NCBI RefSeq assembly: GCF_038002345.1
Contig: NZ_JBBOCJ010000001.1
Location: 3,534,001-3,598,000, forward strand
Length of the DNA stretch: 64,000 bases
Reading direction: 5' to 3'
From: Paenibacillus sp. FSL M7-0420
GTDB lineage: Bacteria; Bacillota; Bacilli; Paenibacillales; Paenibacillaceae
How positions within the stretch are numbered: position 1 is the first letter of the stretch; each line of letters starts with the position of its first letter. The notes beneath the pieces were generated by a model. It did no database searches, was not told where the DNA came from, and saw only the letters and a list, made by a program, of their open reading frames with translations. Below are positions 33,586 through 43,300 of this stretch, piece after piece. The position numbers and the translations under genes were made by a program.

Positions 33586-35142
33586 TTGTGTAAGATGATC
33601 AAACTTGTATCCACCACTGTACTTGCTTTTCTGCTATGCTTCGTATCTATTCCATCCGTATTTGCAGAAGCCGCACTAATCTCAGACAAGAATCTGGAAC
33701 AGGCAATTCGTGCCGAGCTTAAGAAGCCGGCCGCTCCCCTTACCAAAGAAGATCTGCAGACTCTAACCTCCCTCTATCCTAGTGATCCTGAGCAGAAAAT
33801 TAACAGTCTTAGCGGACTGGAGCACGCTGTTAATATAAAAAGCTTAATGCTCCCAGGGCTGGGCATTACCAACATTGTGCCCCTTCAAAATCTACATAAA
33901 ATCACCTTCCTGGCTCTGAACGACAATCAGATCACTGGGCTGGAGCCGCTGCAAGCACTATCCCAACTGAAACAGCTTAATCTCGATGCAAACAACATAG
34001 AGAAGCTTGATGCACTAGCAGGGTTAACTAATTTGACAGACTTGTTAGTCAGCAACAACCAACTGAAGGACCTGTCGCCCATACAATCGTTGGTCAAGCT
34101 GAACTGGTTAATCATAAGCGATAACCAAATCCAGTCGCTTAAACCGCTAAGAAATCACCCGGAACTGGAGCATCTGTACTTTGATAATAATCTGGTCGAG
34201 GACATTAGCGTCTTAACCACTCTTCCGAAGCTTAAGGAGGTTTCAATCAGCAATAATCCTCTGAATGCAGGAGCAAAGAAAATTCTGACCGAGCTCGCTG
34301 CCAAAGGCGTCGAAGTGCTTGATGAAGATACCCAAGAAGCCACACCGCCTGCAAATCCTGACGAAATCATGGTGCAGTTAAATGGCGAGAGTATTAAATT
34401 CCAAGCTCCACCCATCCGGCAAAATGGATCTGTAATGGTTCCGTTCCGCACTATTTTTGAAAAATTGGGACTGAAGGTTGAATGGGATTCCACAACGCAA
34501 ACAATCAGAGGAAGCAAACCCGGTACGCTGATCAAGCTTAAGCTGGGTTCAACTACTGCTGAGATTAATGGCAATCAGAAAAAACTGACCGTAGCTCCTG
34601 CTAACATCAAAGGCAGCACTTACGTTCCATTGCGTTTCATCGGCGAAGCCGTGGATGCGAAGGTGAACTGGCTCGCGGAGATTCAAACCGCCATAATATC
34701 TACGAAGCAGCCTTTTACAACGAAGGATAAAAAAATCCAAGTCACAGGCTACAGTGATTGGAGTGACGTAACTTCTTCTGGAGAGAATGCAGTAGATCAC
34801 CAGTTGCTCTTAATCTCACCCGAGAAGAGTATGCTGGTTATTAGCCATTATAGTAAGAGTGCATTAGATATGAACTTCGAACAATATATTAGCTTTGTCA
34901 AAAAAGATATAACGGACAAGAATGCATCGAAAATCACGGAACAGTCCGTAAAGGCAGGAAAAATCAATGCGAAGCAGTTAACCTATACTTTGAGCGATGC
35001 AGATGAAAAACTCATTTTTCAAATGATTCTATTCGAGAAAAACAATGAAATCTATACCCTCCTATTAGCTTTTCCAGCAAAGATTAGTCAACAAGCCAAG
35101 GCGGAATTCAATGAAATATTGAAAAGCATACAAGTGAACTAA
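33586..35142 (+). CDS. Secreted leucine-rich-repeat protein with copper-amine-oxidase-like stalk domain
   Basis: A 518-residue exported protein. Signal peptide residues 1-27 (VLAFLLCFVSIPSVFAEA) are followed by about seven 22-residue internalin-type leucine-rich repeats (residues 60-235, LxxLxLxxNxI pattern). A Cu_amine_oxidN1-type domain spans about 260-375 (MVPFRTIFEKLGLKVEWD ... YVPLRFIGEAVDAKVNW), and a C-terminal domain without clear relatives completes it. This stalk domain is common in Paenibacillus surface proteins and does not imply amine oxidase activity. I chose TTG 33586, ten bases after AAGGAG; ATG 33595 is too far from it. The coding sequence is visibly more AT-rich than its neighbours, which may mean recent acquisition. 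It stands alone between two terminators. Function is likely surface binding but unproven. Confidence 0.82.
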   Translation: MCKMIKLVSTTVLAFLLCFVSIPSVFAEAALISDKNLEQAIRAELKKPAAPLTKEDLQTLTSLYPSDPEQKINSLSGLEHAVNIKSLMLPGLGITNIVPLQNLHKITFLALNDNQITGLEPLQALSQLKQLNLDANNIEKLDALAGLTNLTDLLVSNNQLKDLSPIQSLVKLNWLIISDNQIQSLKPLRNHPELEHLYFDNNLVEDISVLTTLPKLKEVSISNNPLNAGAKKILTELAAKGVEVLDEDTQEATPPANPDEIMVQLNGESIKFQAPPIRQNGSVMVPFRTIFEKLGLKVEWDSTTQTIRGSKPGTLIKLKLGSTTAEINGNQKKLTVAPANIKGSTYVPLRFIGEAVDAKVNWLAEIQTAIISTKQPFTTKDKKIQVTGYSDWSDVTSSGENAVDHQLLLISPEKSMLVISHYSKSALDMNFEQYISFVKKDITDKNASKITEQSVKAGKINAKQLTYTLSDADEKLIFQMILFEKNNEIYTLLLAFPAKISQQAKAEFNEILKSIQVN

Positions 35143-35174
35143 CTCATTAGAAAACCACTATACGTTAGTCAAAT

Positions 35175-35224
35175 AACAGCGGCAGTCTGAGGCTTTTTGT
35201 CAAGTCTTATTCTGCCGCTGTTTT
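35175..35224 (+). terminator. Terminator of the LRR protein gene
   Basis: Eleven-base arms (35175-35185 and 35212-35222) run directly into a T-run ending at 35224. A very AT-rich stretch without genes follows up to about 35265. Confidence 0.85.
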
Positions 35225-35333
35225 ATATTAAATTTTAAATATAAATTTATATATTAAATCTCATACGTGTTATATACTCATTCTAGTCTTCCCGATGCAG
35301 TTGACACCACTAGATGAGGAGAAATGAAATTAT

Positions 35334-36866
35334 ATGTCCATTCTGAACAAATTCAAAGGAATTACCCCCGCAGGTGCGCCCCCCCAAACAGACCATCAGC
35401 TGATCGGACTATTAAAAAACTATGTGGAGCGGGCTGAACGCGGGGAAGAAGAGTTATCCGATACATCTTATGATGCAGCCGCAGGTGAACTGCAAGCATT
35501 GTTAACGCGACTAACGTCCGTGATACATAAGCGTGAGGACTATTACAAGGTTCGGTTGGAGATGATCACTGAAGCGATTGAGATCTCCCTGTGGGAAATG
35601 GATGTGTATGAGGGGGATCCGGTGAATCCGCTCAATGAGTTCAGGTGGACCGATGAGCTGCGCCGGATGATCGGCTATACGGATGAGCATGATTTCCCCA
35701 ATGTGCTGGAGAGCTGGTCCAATTGCCTTCATCCCGAGGATAAAGAGGGCGTACTGCAGCTGTTCGCAGATCATATGCTGGACCGGACGGGCACGATCAA
35801 ATACGACATTGAATACCGGCTCAAGACGAAAGCAGGCGAGTACAAATGGTTCCAGGCGACGGGCACAACCGTACGTGCCGCTGACGGATCACCTATTATG
35901 GTAGCCGGAGCTTTGCTGGATATTCATGATAAAAAAATCAAGCAGGACGAGCTGGGCGCACTGGTGGTCCGCTATGATCTGGTGAACCGCGCCCTGGTGG
36001 AAGCACCTTGGGATATGGTGGTTATCGCAGGCGATCCGGTCAACCCGGATAATGAGTTCTGGTGGTCGGAGCAATTCCGCAGAACGATTGGTTTTGAAGG
36101 CGAGCATGATTTCCCGAACCTGTTAAGCAGCTGGAGCAACCAGCTACACCCCGAGGATCTTCAGCCCACGCTGGACGCCTTCGCCAATCATCTGAATGAT
36201 TACACCGGGCAGACGGACTATACAGTGAACTACCGCTTGCGCTCCAAAAATGGCGAGTATCGCTGGTATCACGCAGGCGGTGAAACGATCCGGGACGAGC
36301 AGGGTATCCCTCTGCGGGTAGCAGGAACGATTCGTGATATTACGCAGGAAATCAATAAAGAGGATACAATTAGGCGGGTAAACCTGCAGATGGAAGGCTT
36401 GCTGACTGCGATTAACGAGATTGTTCATGGGATTGTATCGGTAACAGAGCAGGCCCAGGATATCGCCGAAGTCCAGGAGCAATCCTACAAGGCTGCAGTT
36501 GATGTGAAAGAAAAAACGAATGAAACCAAAGAAATCACCAAATTCATCAGCGAGGTCTCGAATCAGACCAGTCTGCTCGGACTGAACGCTTCCATTGAAG
36601 CTGCTCATGCGGGGGAGTATGGCCGGGGCTTCTCTATTGTGGCCAGTGAGGTGCGCAAGCTCGCAGACCACAGCAAGATGGCTTCGAATAATATTGAGAA
36701 AACTACGCAGGAGATGAATGACCGGATCGATCATATTATCAGCACCATTAACGGCATGTCTAGTTTGACCGAAGCACAGGCTGCACTGACGCAAGAGGTT
36801 AATGCTTCTGTCGAGGAAGTAAGCAGGATGTCGGAGGAGCTGTTAAATATTCTGCGTACTTTATAA
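35334..36866 (+). CDS. Soluble methyl-accepting chemotaxis-type protein with two PAS domains
   Basis: A 510-residue protein with no transmembrane helix. Two PAS domains in tandem (about residues 80-200 and 215-340) are clearly duplicates of each other: both contain a W-(E/D)-M-x-V segment, a GDPVNP loop, a DFPN(V/L)L block and an LHPED segment. A short MCP signalling hairpin follows (about 365-500), with the tip QTSLLGLNASIEAAHAGEYGRGFSIVASEVRKLAD. Such proteins relay an intracellular signal, often redox or a small ligand, to the CheA/CheW array. The MCP part ends only about 75 residues after the tip, so it is a very short receptor. The start is ATG 35334 after GAGGAG. It is a single-gene unit with a terminator downstream. 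Confidence 0.88.
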   Translation: MSILNKFKGITPAGAPPQTDHQLIGLLKNYVERAERGEEELSDTSYDAAAGELQALLTRLTSVIHKREDYYKVRLEMITEAIEISLWEMDVYEGDPVNPLNEFRWTDELRRMIGYTDEHDFPNVLESWSNCLHPEDKEGVLQLFADHMLDRTGTIKYDIEYRLKTKAGEYKWFQATGTTVRAADGSPIMVAGALLDIHDKKIKQDELGALVVRYDLVNRALVEAPWDMVVIAGDPVNPDNEFWWSEQFRRTIGFEGEHDFPNLLSSWSNQLHPEDLQPTLDAFANHLNDYTGQTDYTVNYRLRSKNGEYRWYHAGGETIRDEQGIPLRVAGTIRDITQEINKEDTIRRVNLQMEGLLTAINEIVHGIVSVTEQAQDIAEVQEQSYKAAVDVKEKTNETKEITKFISEVSNQTSLLGLNASIEAAHAGEYGRGFSIVASEVRKLADHSKMASNNIEKTTQEMNDRIDHIISTINGMSSLTEAQAALTQEVNASVEEVSRMSEELLNILRTL

Positions 36867-36888
36867 AGGTTAACTAAAATTGGCATCT

Positions 36889-36921
36889 AACCACCTTGTG
36901 TTTAAAATCCGGGGTGGTTTT
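36889..36921 (+). terminator. Terminator of the PAS-MCP gene
   Basis: AACCACC (36889-36895) and GGTGGTT (36913-36919) form the stem, with T to 36921. It meets the stop codon of the convergent AraC gene. Confidence 0.75.
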
Positions 36922-37784
36922 CAATTTATCCGATTAATCTTCCTAAAAGCACTAGGCGACATATGCAGACGGGCCTGGAACACCCGGGAGAAGGTGGCGT
37001 ACGAAGTAAACCCTACCTCGTAACAGATGTCGGTGACGGGTGTATCGCCCAACATCAGCAGGCCGCAGGCATGCGAGATGCGGATGCCTTCCAGGTAGCT
37101 GTGGAAATGCTCTCCGATGTAGGCTTTGAAGGATGAGCTGATGTGGGGGACACTCAGGTGGAAACGGTCTGCTAGCAGCTCCAGCTTGATATCCTCCCGG
37201 AAATTCTGATAGACGTACAGGATGACTTCGGCCATTATTCCTTTGCCGGTGATGACGGCAGTGGCTGGTTCTGTGCTGTGCCGGTTGAAGCAGGAGCGGT
37301 CCAGCAGAACAAAGGCTTCCGTCAGCTTGCACAGGAACAGTAATTGGCTCCACGCTTCACCGCTCTGAATCTCTTCATACATCCGCTCAAGCAGGGGGAC
37401 CAGCTGCCCCATAATCTCCGGCGTCAGCTGGTATGAGGGTTCCCCTTCCATGCCCGCCCGCATTAACAGACCCTGCAGACTCGCAGCCTCCTGAGAAGCA
37501 AACAGCGCTCTTAAGCCAATCGCTCCTACATACAGCTGCAATTCCTCTCCCGGATCAACCTTGATCTGATGGACCTGATGCGGAAGCAGCAGCGTGAAGG
37601 TTCCCTCCCGAATAGCCCGTTCCTGCCCGTTAATAATCTCGGTACCGCTGCCTTGAACAGCATAGGTGTACTCCAGGAAATTGTGGGTGTGAGGAGGGAC
37701 ATCGGCGGTAAGCTTATGGATTCGCAAGGTATAAGGGAAGGACTGATGCAGCTCCTGGTCGCCCGGGAGATTGAATGGAAGCAT
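36921..37784 (-). CDS. AraC-family transcriptional regulator with cupin sensor domain
   Basis: A 287-residue regulator. The N-terminal half is a cupin-type sugar sensor (VPPHTHNFLEYTYAVQGSGTEIINGQE). The C-terminal half holds two helix-turn-helices (LELLADRFHLSVPHISSSFKAYIGEHFHSYL and VTDICYEVGFTSYATFSRVFQARLHMSPSAFRK). It starts at ATG 37784 with AAAGGTGTGACCTCCC before it. The gene is divergent from the GH92 gene and probably controls it, the common layout for AraC activators. The 165-base gap between them would hold the operator. It could also act on the PL8 region, although the nearby response regulator is an equally good candidate there. Confidence 0.9.
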   Translation of the reverse strand: MLPFNLPGDQELHQSFPYTLRIHKLTADVPPHTHNFLEYTYAVQGSGTEIINGQERAIREGTFTLLLPHQVHQIKVDPGEELQLYVGAIGLRALFASQEAASLQGLLMRAGMEGEPSYQLTPEIMGQLVPLLERMYEEIQSGEAWSQLLFLCKLTEAFVLLDRSCFNRHSTEPATAVITGKGIMAEVILYVYQNFREDIKLELLADRFHLSVPHISSSFKAYIGEHFHSYLEGIRISHACGLLMLGDTPVTDICYEVGFTSYATFSRVFQARLHMSPSAFRKINRIN

Positions 37785-37949
37785 GGGAGGTCACACCTTT
37801 GCTATAGGATATAGTTGCTATCATATACGATAATCTGAAAAAATGAGAGGTTTCCCGTAAATTTGATAAGCGGCAGCAATAGCGGGTTCAGTACAATGGG
37901 GGTGTTCGGCTGAACAAGAATTCATCTCCGCAAAGGAAGGTTATGACCC

Positions 37950-40202
37950 ATGAATCTGCTGCAATATGTGAATCCGCTACAAGGCACCGCTTCCACCTAT
38001 GAATATTCGAACGGCAACACACTTCCCCTGGTGGCACGGCCCTTCGGTATGGCCGCCTGGAGTGCCCAGACTCAAGAAGCCGGAGGCGGCTGGTTCTTCC
38101 ATCCCGCACACCGCCGGTTCGAAGGAATCCGCCTGACTCACCAGCCCAGTCCCTGGATCGGGGACTATGGCCATTTGACCCTTCTCCCGCAGACCGGTCC
38201 GCTCACGACAGGTGCACCGCAGCGTTCCTCCTCCTTCCGCCCCGAAGACATGCAGGTGAAGCCCGATTATTTCAGCATCCGGCTCCGGCGCTATGAGACT
38301 TTACTGGAGCTAACCCCCACAGAGCGATGTGCCAGCATCCGCACGACATATGGGGAGGAGGCTTCAGCGCGGATGATCCTCGCACCCTTTGCCGGAGAGT
38401 CTTCATTCCATATAGACCCGGCAGCCGGAAGACTGACAGGCTATACCCGGGCTAACAGCGGGGGAGTTCCCGGCAATTTCGCAATGTATTTCGTAATGGA
38501 ATGGGATTGCGATACAGATGCAGCGAACTGCGGCCTCTTCTATCCTCAGGATGAGCCGTCCTCCATGACCGCAAGCCTGTCCGGGACGGCTGAACAGCTC
38601 GGAGCCTATATCGCCATCCGGCCTCCAGGGTCGGGGAGAGTCAACTGGAGGATCGGCACCTCTTTCATTAGCATGGAGCTGGCACAGGTGAACCTGGACC
38701 GCGAGATTGGCGCAAGCTCCTTCGATGAGGTGCGGGAGGAAGCCACGCAGGCCTGGAACGGCATCTTGAACCGGATTCAGGCGGAGGACCCGGATGAGGA
38801 GCGGGTCAGGACCTTCTACACCTGTATGTACCGGGTCTGTCTGTTCCCCAGAATGTGGCATGAGTTCACTGCCGGAGAGCAGATGGTACATTACAGCCCC
38901 TATAACGGAAAGGTAGAGACGGGACCGATGTATTGCGATAACGGCTTCTGGGATACTTTCCGTACCTCGTACCCGCTGTTCAGCCTGCTGTTCCCCTCCC
39001 GATTGGGGGAGATCTTGCAGGGCTACGTCAATGCTTACCGCGAAGGCGGCTGGATGCCCAAGTGGTCTTCTCCCGGTGAGCGGAGCATGATGCCCGGAAC
39101 CCTGATTGATGCGGTATTTGCAGACGCATATGTGAAGGAGATCAGAGAATTTGATGCAGAGACCGCCTATGAGGGACTGCTGAAGCATGCCCTGCAAGCT
39201 GCCTCTGATCCGCATCTGGGGAGAAAAGGCTTCGCCGCTTATGAGCAATACGGGTTCCTGCCGGCCGATCAATTCCATGAGAGTGTCAGCAACACGCTGG
39301 ACTATGTATATGGGGACTTCTGCATTGCACAGTTTGCTAAGGCTCTGGGTAAGGAGGAGGAGCACCAGCTGTTGATCAGCCGGGCAGCCCATTACACCAA
39401 GCTGCTGGACCCGTCAACGGGCTTCATGCGCGGCAAGCAGGCGGATGGCAGCTGGACGGAGCCCTTTGACCCGGAAGAGTGGGGCGGTGACTACTGCGAA
39501 GGCAGTGCCTGGCAGTGCAGCTGGGCGGTTCCGCATGATGTTCTGGGACTGGCAGAGGCCATGGGCGGCAAGGAAGTCTTATTGCAGCGCCTCGATGAGC
39601 TAATGACCGCAGAACCGGTCTTCCGCGTGGGCAGCTACGGCTTCGAGATCCACGAGATGTCCGAGATGGCTGCGGTCGATTTCGGCCAATGTGCGATCAG
39701 CAACCAGCCGAGCTTCCATATCCCGTATTTGTTCACAGCACTGGGCGCTCCGGAGCGGACAGAGTACTGGACCTCCAGACTGGCCCGGGAGCTGTTCAGC
39801 TCCGGGGTGGAAGGGCTGCCGGGAGATGAGGATAACGGCAGCCTGTGTGCCTGGTATATTTTCACATCGCTAGGGATGTATCCTCTATGTCCGGGAGTGC
39901 CTGAGTATGTGACCGGCAGCCCTCTGTATCAACGTATTACGATCCAATTGGAGAACGGCAAGCAGATTATTATTGAAGCCGAGGGGGATTCGGAGGCCGG
40001 GAACCGGGCGGAGGCCTGCTATGTCAGCAGCGTATGTCTGAATGGACAGCCGCACCGCTCCTTGTTCTTCACGCATCAAGAGCTTATGGCAGGCGCATTG
40101 ATTCAGTACACAATGTCAGACAGTCCTTGTTCTGCTGCGGCTGAGCATCAATATCTGCCCTATTCTATGTCTGTTCCAAGGCAGCAGGTCCCACTAAGTT
40201 AA
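37950..40202 (+). CDS. GH92 alpha-mannosidase family enzyme
   Basis: A 750-residue GH92 protein without signal peptide. The N-terminal beta-sandwich opens with YVNPLQGTASTYEYSNGNTLPLVARPFGM, and the (alpha/alpha)6 catalytic domain contains the family blocks CDNGFWDTFRTSYPL, EGSAWQCSWAVPHD with the probable acid E517, and GDEDNG with the aspartates D626 and D628. In characterised GH92 enzymes this pattern (Glu, then two Asp one residue apart) carries out calcium-dependent exo-alpha-mannosidase cleavage with inversion. The absence of a signal peptide suggests action on imported oligosaccharides. AAGGAAGG precedes ATG 37950. It is divergent from an AraC regulator and followed by the PL8 unit, so alpha-mannosyl side chains on the same polysaccharide are a possibility. 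Confidence 0.9.
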   Translation: MNLLQYVNPLQGTASTYEYSNGNTLPLVARPFGMAAWSAQTQEAGGGWFFHPAHRRFEGIRLTHQPSPWIGDYGHLTLLPQTGPLTTGAPQRSSSFRPEDMQVKPDYFSIRLRRYETLLELTPTERCASIRTTYGEEASARMILAPFAGESSFHIDPAAGRLTGYTRANSGGVPGNFAMYFVMEWDCDTDAANCGLFYPQDEPSSMTASLSGTAEQLGAYIAIRPPGSGRVNWRIGTSFISMELAQVNLDREIGASSFDEVREEATQAWNGILNRIQAEDPDEERVRTFYTCMYRVCLFPRMWHEFTAGEQMVHYSPYNGKVETGPMYCDNGFWDTFRTSYPLFSLLFPSRLGEILQGYVNAYREGGWMPKWSSPGERSMMPGTLIDAVFADAYVKEIREFDAETAYEGLLKHALQAASDPHLGRKGFAAYEQYGFLPADQFHESVSNTLDYVYGDFCIAQFAKALGKEEEHQLLISRAAHYTKLLDPSTGFMRGKQADGSWTEPFDPEEWGGDYCEGSAWQCSWAVPHDVLGLAEAMGGKEVLLQRLDELMTAEPVFRVGSYGFEIHEMSEMAAVDFGQCAISNQPSFHIPYLFTALGAPERTEYWTSRLARELFSSGVEGLPGDEDNGSLCAWYIFTSLGMYPLCPGVPEYVTGSPLYQRITIQLENGKQIIIEAEGDSEAGNRAEACYVSSVCLNGQPHRSLFFTHQELMAGALIQYTMSDSPCSAAAEHQYLPYSMSVPRQQVPLS

Positions 40203-40208
40203 CAAAAG

Positions 40209-40260
40209 CTCATCATCTTCAGAAATGTTCATATCCTTCTCCACCCGGCGGTGCAATAAT
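40209..40260 (+). promoter_or_regulatory. Activator-type promoter of the PL8 lyase gene
   Basis: Half sites CTCAT (40209-40213) and TTCAT (40228-40232) lie 19 bases apart, and extended -10 TGCAATAAT ends at 40260. The same elements at the same distances occur at 45019-45070 and 52261-52312. There is no -35 hexamer; the second half site occupies that place. Confidence 0.75.
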
Positions 40261-40304
40261 AATGCCGGGAAGGAGGACATGGATCAGGGGTAAGCCATCT
40301 AATT

Positions 40305-40320
40305 ATGTAAACGCATACAT
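40305..40320 (+). promoter_or_regulatory. Catabolite-responsive element (cre)
   Basis: ATGTAAACGCATACAT fits the CcpA cre consensus WTGNNARCGNWWWCAW at every position. It lies about 40 bases after the expected transcription start and 22 bases before ATG 40342, a roadblock position for carbon catabolite repression of the lyase gene. Confidence 0.8.
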
Positions 40321-40341
40321 TCCTGCAAGAACAATCTGATC

Positions 40342-43300
40342 ATGAAGGGGATGGGATTAATGAACCACTTAAGGTCCAGAGTAAGCCTGCTGCTGATTGC
40401 CGCATTGCTTGTCTCGTTAGTCGGAACATGGGGGGCAACCAGAGTGAGCGCTGCGGACGAGTATGACAGCATGAGAACGAAGTGGAAGCTGGGCTTAACC
40501 GGGGGAACGGAGACTGACAACACTGACCCGGATATTGCGTACAAGCTGAACAGTATCAGCCAGACCAGCTGGGGTACCATGGATACCTCCGCTGCCAGAA
40601 CGTATCTCTGGAGTGACTTGACGAGTATGACCAGTTCCTCTGAGATCACCGGGGCTTATCTGCGGATCAAAGGCATGGCCCTGGCATACAGTACCCCCGG
40701 CTCCAGTCTATACGGCAATACCGGGCTGAAGAATGATATCATCGGGGCTTTGGATTGGATGTACACGCACCGCTACAATGAGACCAAGTCCGAATATGAC
40801 AACTGGTGGGATTGGGAGATTGGAACCCCTCTGCACCTGAACGACATCGTTGTGCTCATGTACTATGATCTGTCGGCCACACAAGAGAAGATTACGAATT
40901 ACATGAAGGCCGTTGAAGCTTTTTCACCCGATCCGGCAAAAGTGAACAAAGGACAATTTATCCCTACCGGTGCAAATCTCGCCTGGAAAAGCAACGTCGT
41001 TGCGCTGCGCGGGGTCATTGTGAAATCTGCCGCCAAGCTGACTGCAGCCAGAGATGCGCTGACGCCAATATTCGACTATACCGTAGAAGGGGACGGCTTC
41101 TACAAGGATGGATCGTTCATTCAGCACAATGTGTATGCGTATACCGGAAGCTATGGGGTAAGTCTGCTGCAGGAGCTGTCCAATGTGTTATTCCTGCTGG
41201 GCGGCACCTCATGGGAGCCGGTGGTTCCAGGATTAAGCCATGTCTATTCGTGGGTGTATGATTCCTATGAGCCCGTAATTTACAAGGGTGCGATGATGGA
41301 TATGGTACGCGGCAGAGCCATCTCCAGAAACTATGAGCAGGACCATGTAGTAGGCCATAACACCATTGCGGCGATCATCCGGCTGGCCCAGATGGCTCCG
41401 GCGGCGGATGCGCAACGGATGAAATCCATGGTGAAGGCCTGGATTCAATCAGACACCGCCTTCAGCTTCTATAAGGATGCAAGCCTGAGCATAGCCCTGT
41501 CAGCCAAAGAAATCATGAATGACAGCAGCATTACACTCAGACCGGAGCAAATACAAACCAAGGTGTTCGCGGGAATGGACCGTGCGGTTCATTTGCGCCC
41601 GGATTTCGGTTTCGGGGTCAGCATGTCTTCCAAGCGGATCGGCACCTATGAATCTACGAACGGGGAGAACCTGAAGGGCTGGTATACCGGGGCAGGTATG
41701 ACCTCCCTGTACAATAATGATCTTCAGCAATATACCGACTACTGGCCAACCGTCAATAAATACCGGCTGCCAGGAACGACTGTAGATACGATGGCAAGAA
41801 CTACGGATGGGGAAGGGGCAGGCTTCATCAGTCCGAAGACATGGGCCGGAGGCACGGAGCTGCTCGGAGAATCCGCCACCGTGGGCATGGACCTCAAAGG
41901 CTACGGTAGTACCCTGACCGCCAAGAAGTCCTGGTTCATGCTGGGTGACCAGGTAGTTGCGCTTGGAACGGGCATCAAGAGTACAGATGGCCGGACCATT
42001 GAGACGACCATCGAGAACCGGATGCTGAACAAGTCTCACACCACCCGGGGGATTGATTCCGCCTCTCCGGCAGCAGTGCCATCCGGCAGCGAACCCGTGC
42101 GCCTTAAAATCTATGCCGTTAGTGACAGCGGCAACGACGGCAATCTGCCCGTAAATACCTATGATAATAACCTGGGCACCCGTTGGTCCTCGTCAGGGGA
42201 CGGCCAGTGGATTCAATACGATCTGGGCAAGACGCAGCCGGTAGGGTATGCGGGGATTAACTTTTTTGTGCAAAATTCAAGAACCACCTCTTTCGACATT
42301 CTGGTCTCCCAGGATAACCTGACATGGAGCACGGTGTTCAGCGGAAGCTCCAGCAAGGTGGATGATTCCCGGATTCAAATGTTCGACTTCCCGGATACCG
42401 AAGCGAGATATGTTAAGCTGGTCGGCCACGGGAACTCGTCGAATCTGTGGAACAGCATTAACGAGCTGCAGCTGTATGCGCCTAGTGCAGCAGGCAACCC
42501 GATCATTCCGCTGACCGTAACTCCGTTAAGCGTTGCCTCCGTAACCGATAGCCTGGATTCCTCCAGCGTTCAGCTGGTCAAGGATAACGATATCACCACC
42601 TTCTGGAGTGCAGAGGGAGCGGGGAAATGGCTGAAGTACGACCTGGGAACAGCTGTGCCGCTCGGCTATGCAGGCATTAGCTTCGCCATGGGCAATGAGC
42701 GGCAGTATGCCTTCGATGTGGAGACCTCGCAGGATAATACGGTATGGACATCGGTCTATGGCGGACAAGTCAACGGGCTGACCTCCGAGATTCAGGCATT
42801 TGACTTCACCGACACCACCGCCAGATACGTGAAGTTCACCTTCCACGGCAACGATGAAGATCTCATGTACAGAGTCTCCGAGATCCAGCTGTACGCTCCG
42901 AGTTCCTTGGGAACGGTACTGGACCCGCTTCATAACGTACAGAAGACATTCGGGGATGAAGCGTTCAGCGTCAATGGCGTTGCCAAATCCACGGCGCTGG
43001 GCTGGACGGAGGAGATGGACAATGTCTCTTATGCGCATCTGGAAGGCACCGGGGGGTACTACTTCCCGCAGCCGGCTGCGGTCAAAGGCCTAAGAGCGGC
43101 CTCTACGGGCAGCTGGTCCGAGCTGAATACCGGCGGTCCAGCCACTCAATTATCTAAGAATTATCTGACGCTCTGGGTTGACCATGGTGCGAATCCGGTC
43201 AACAAGGATTATGCCTATGTTCTGCTGCCGGGTAAGACTGCCGCACAGACAGCCGCTTACAGCAGCAATCCCGAGATCGAGATCCTCTCGAATAATACCA

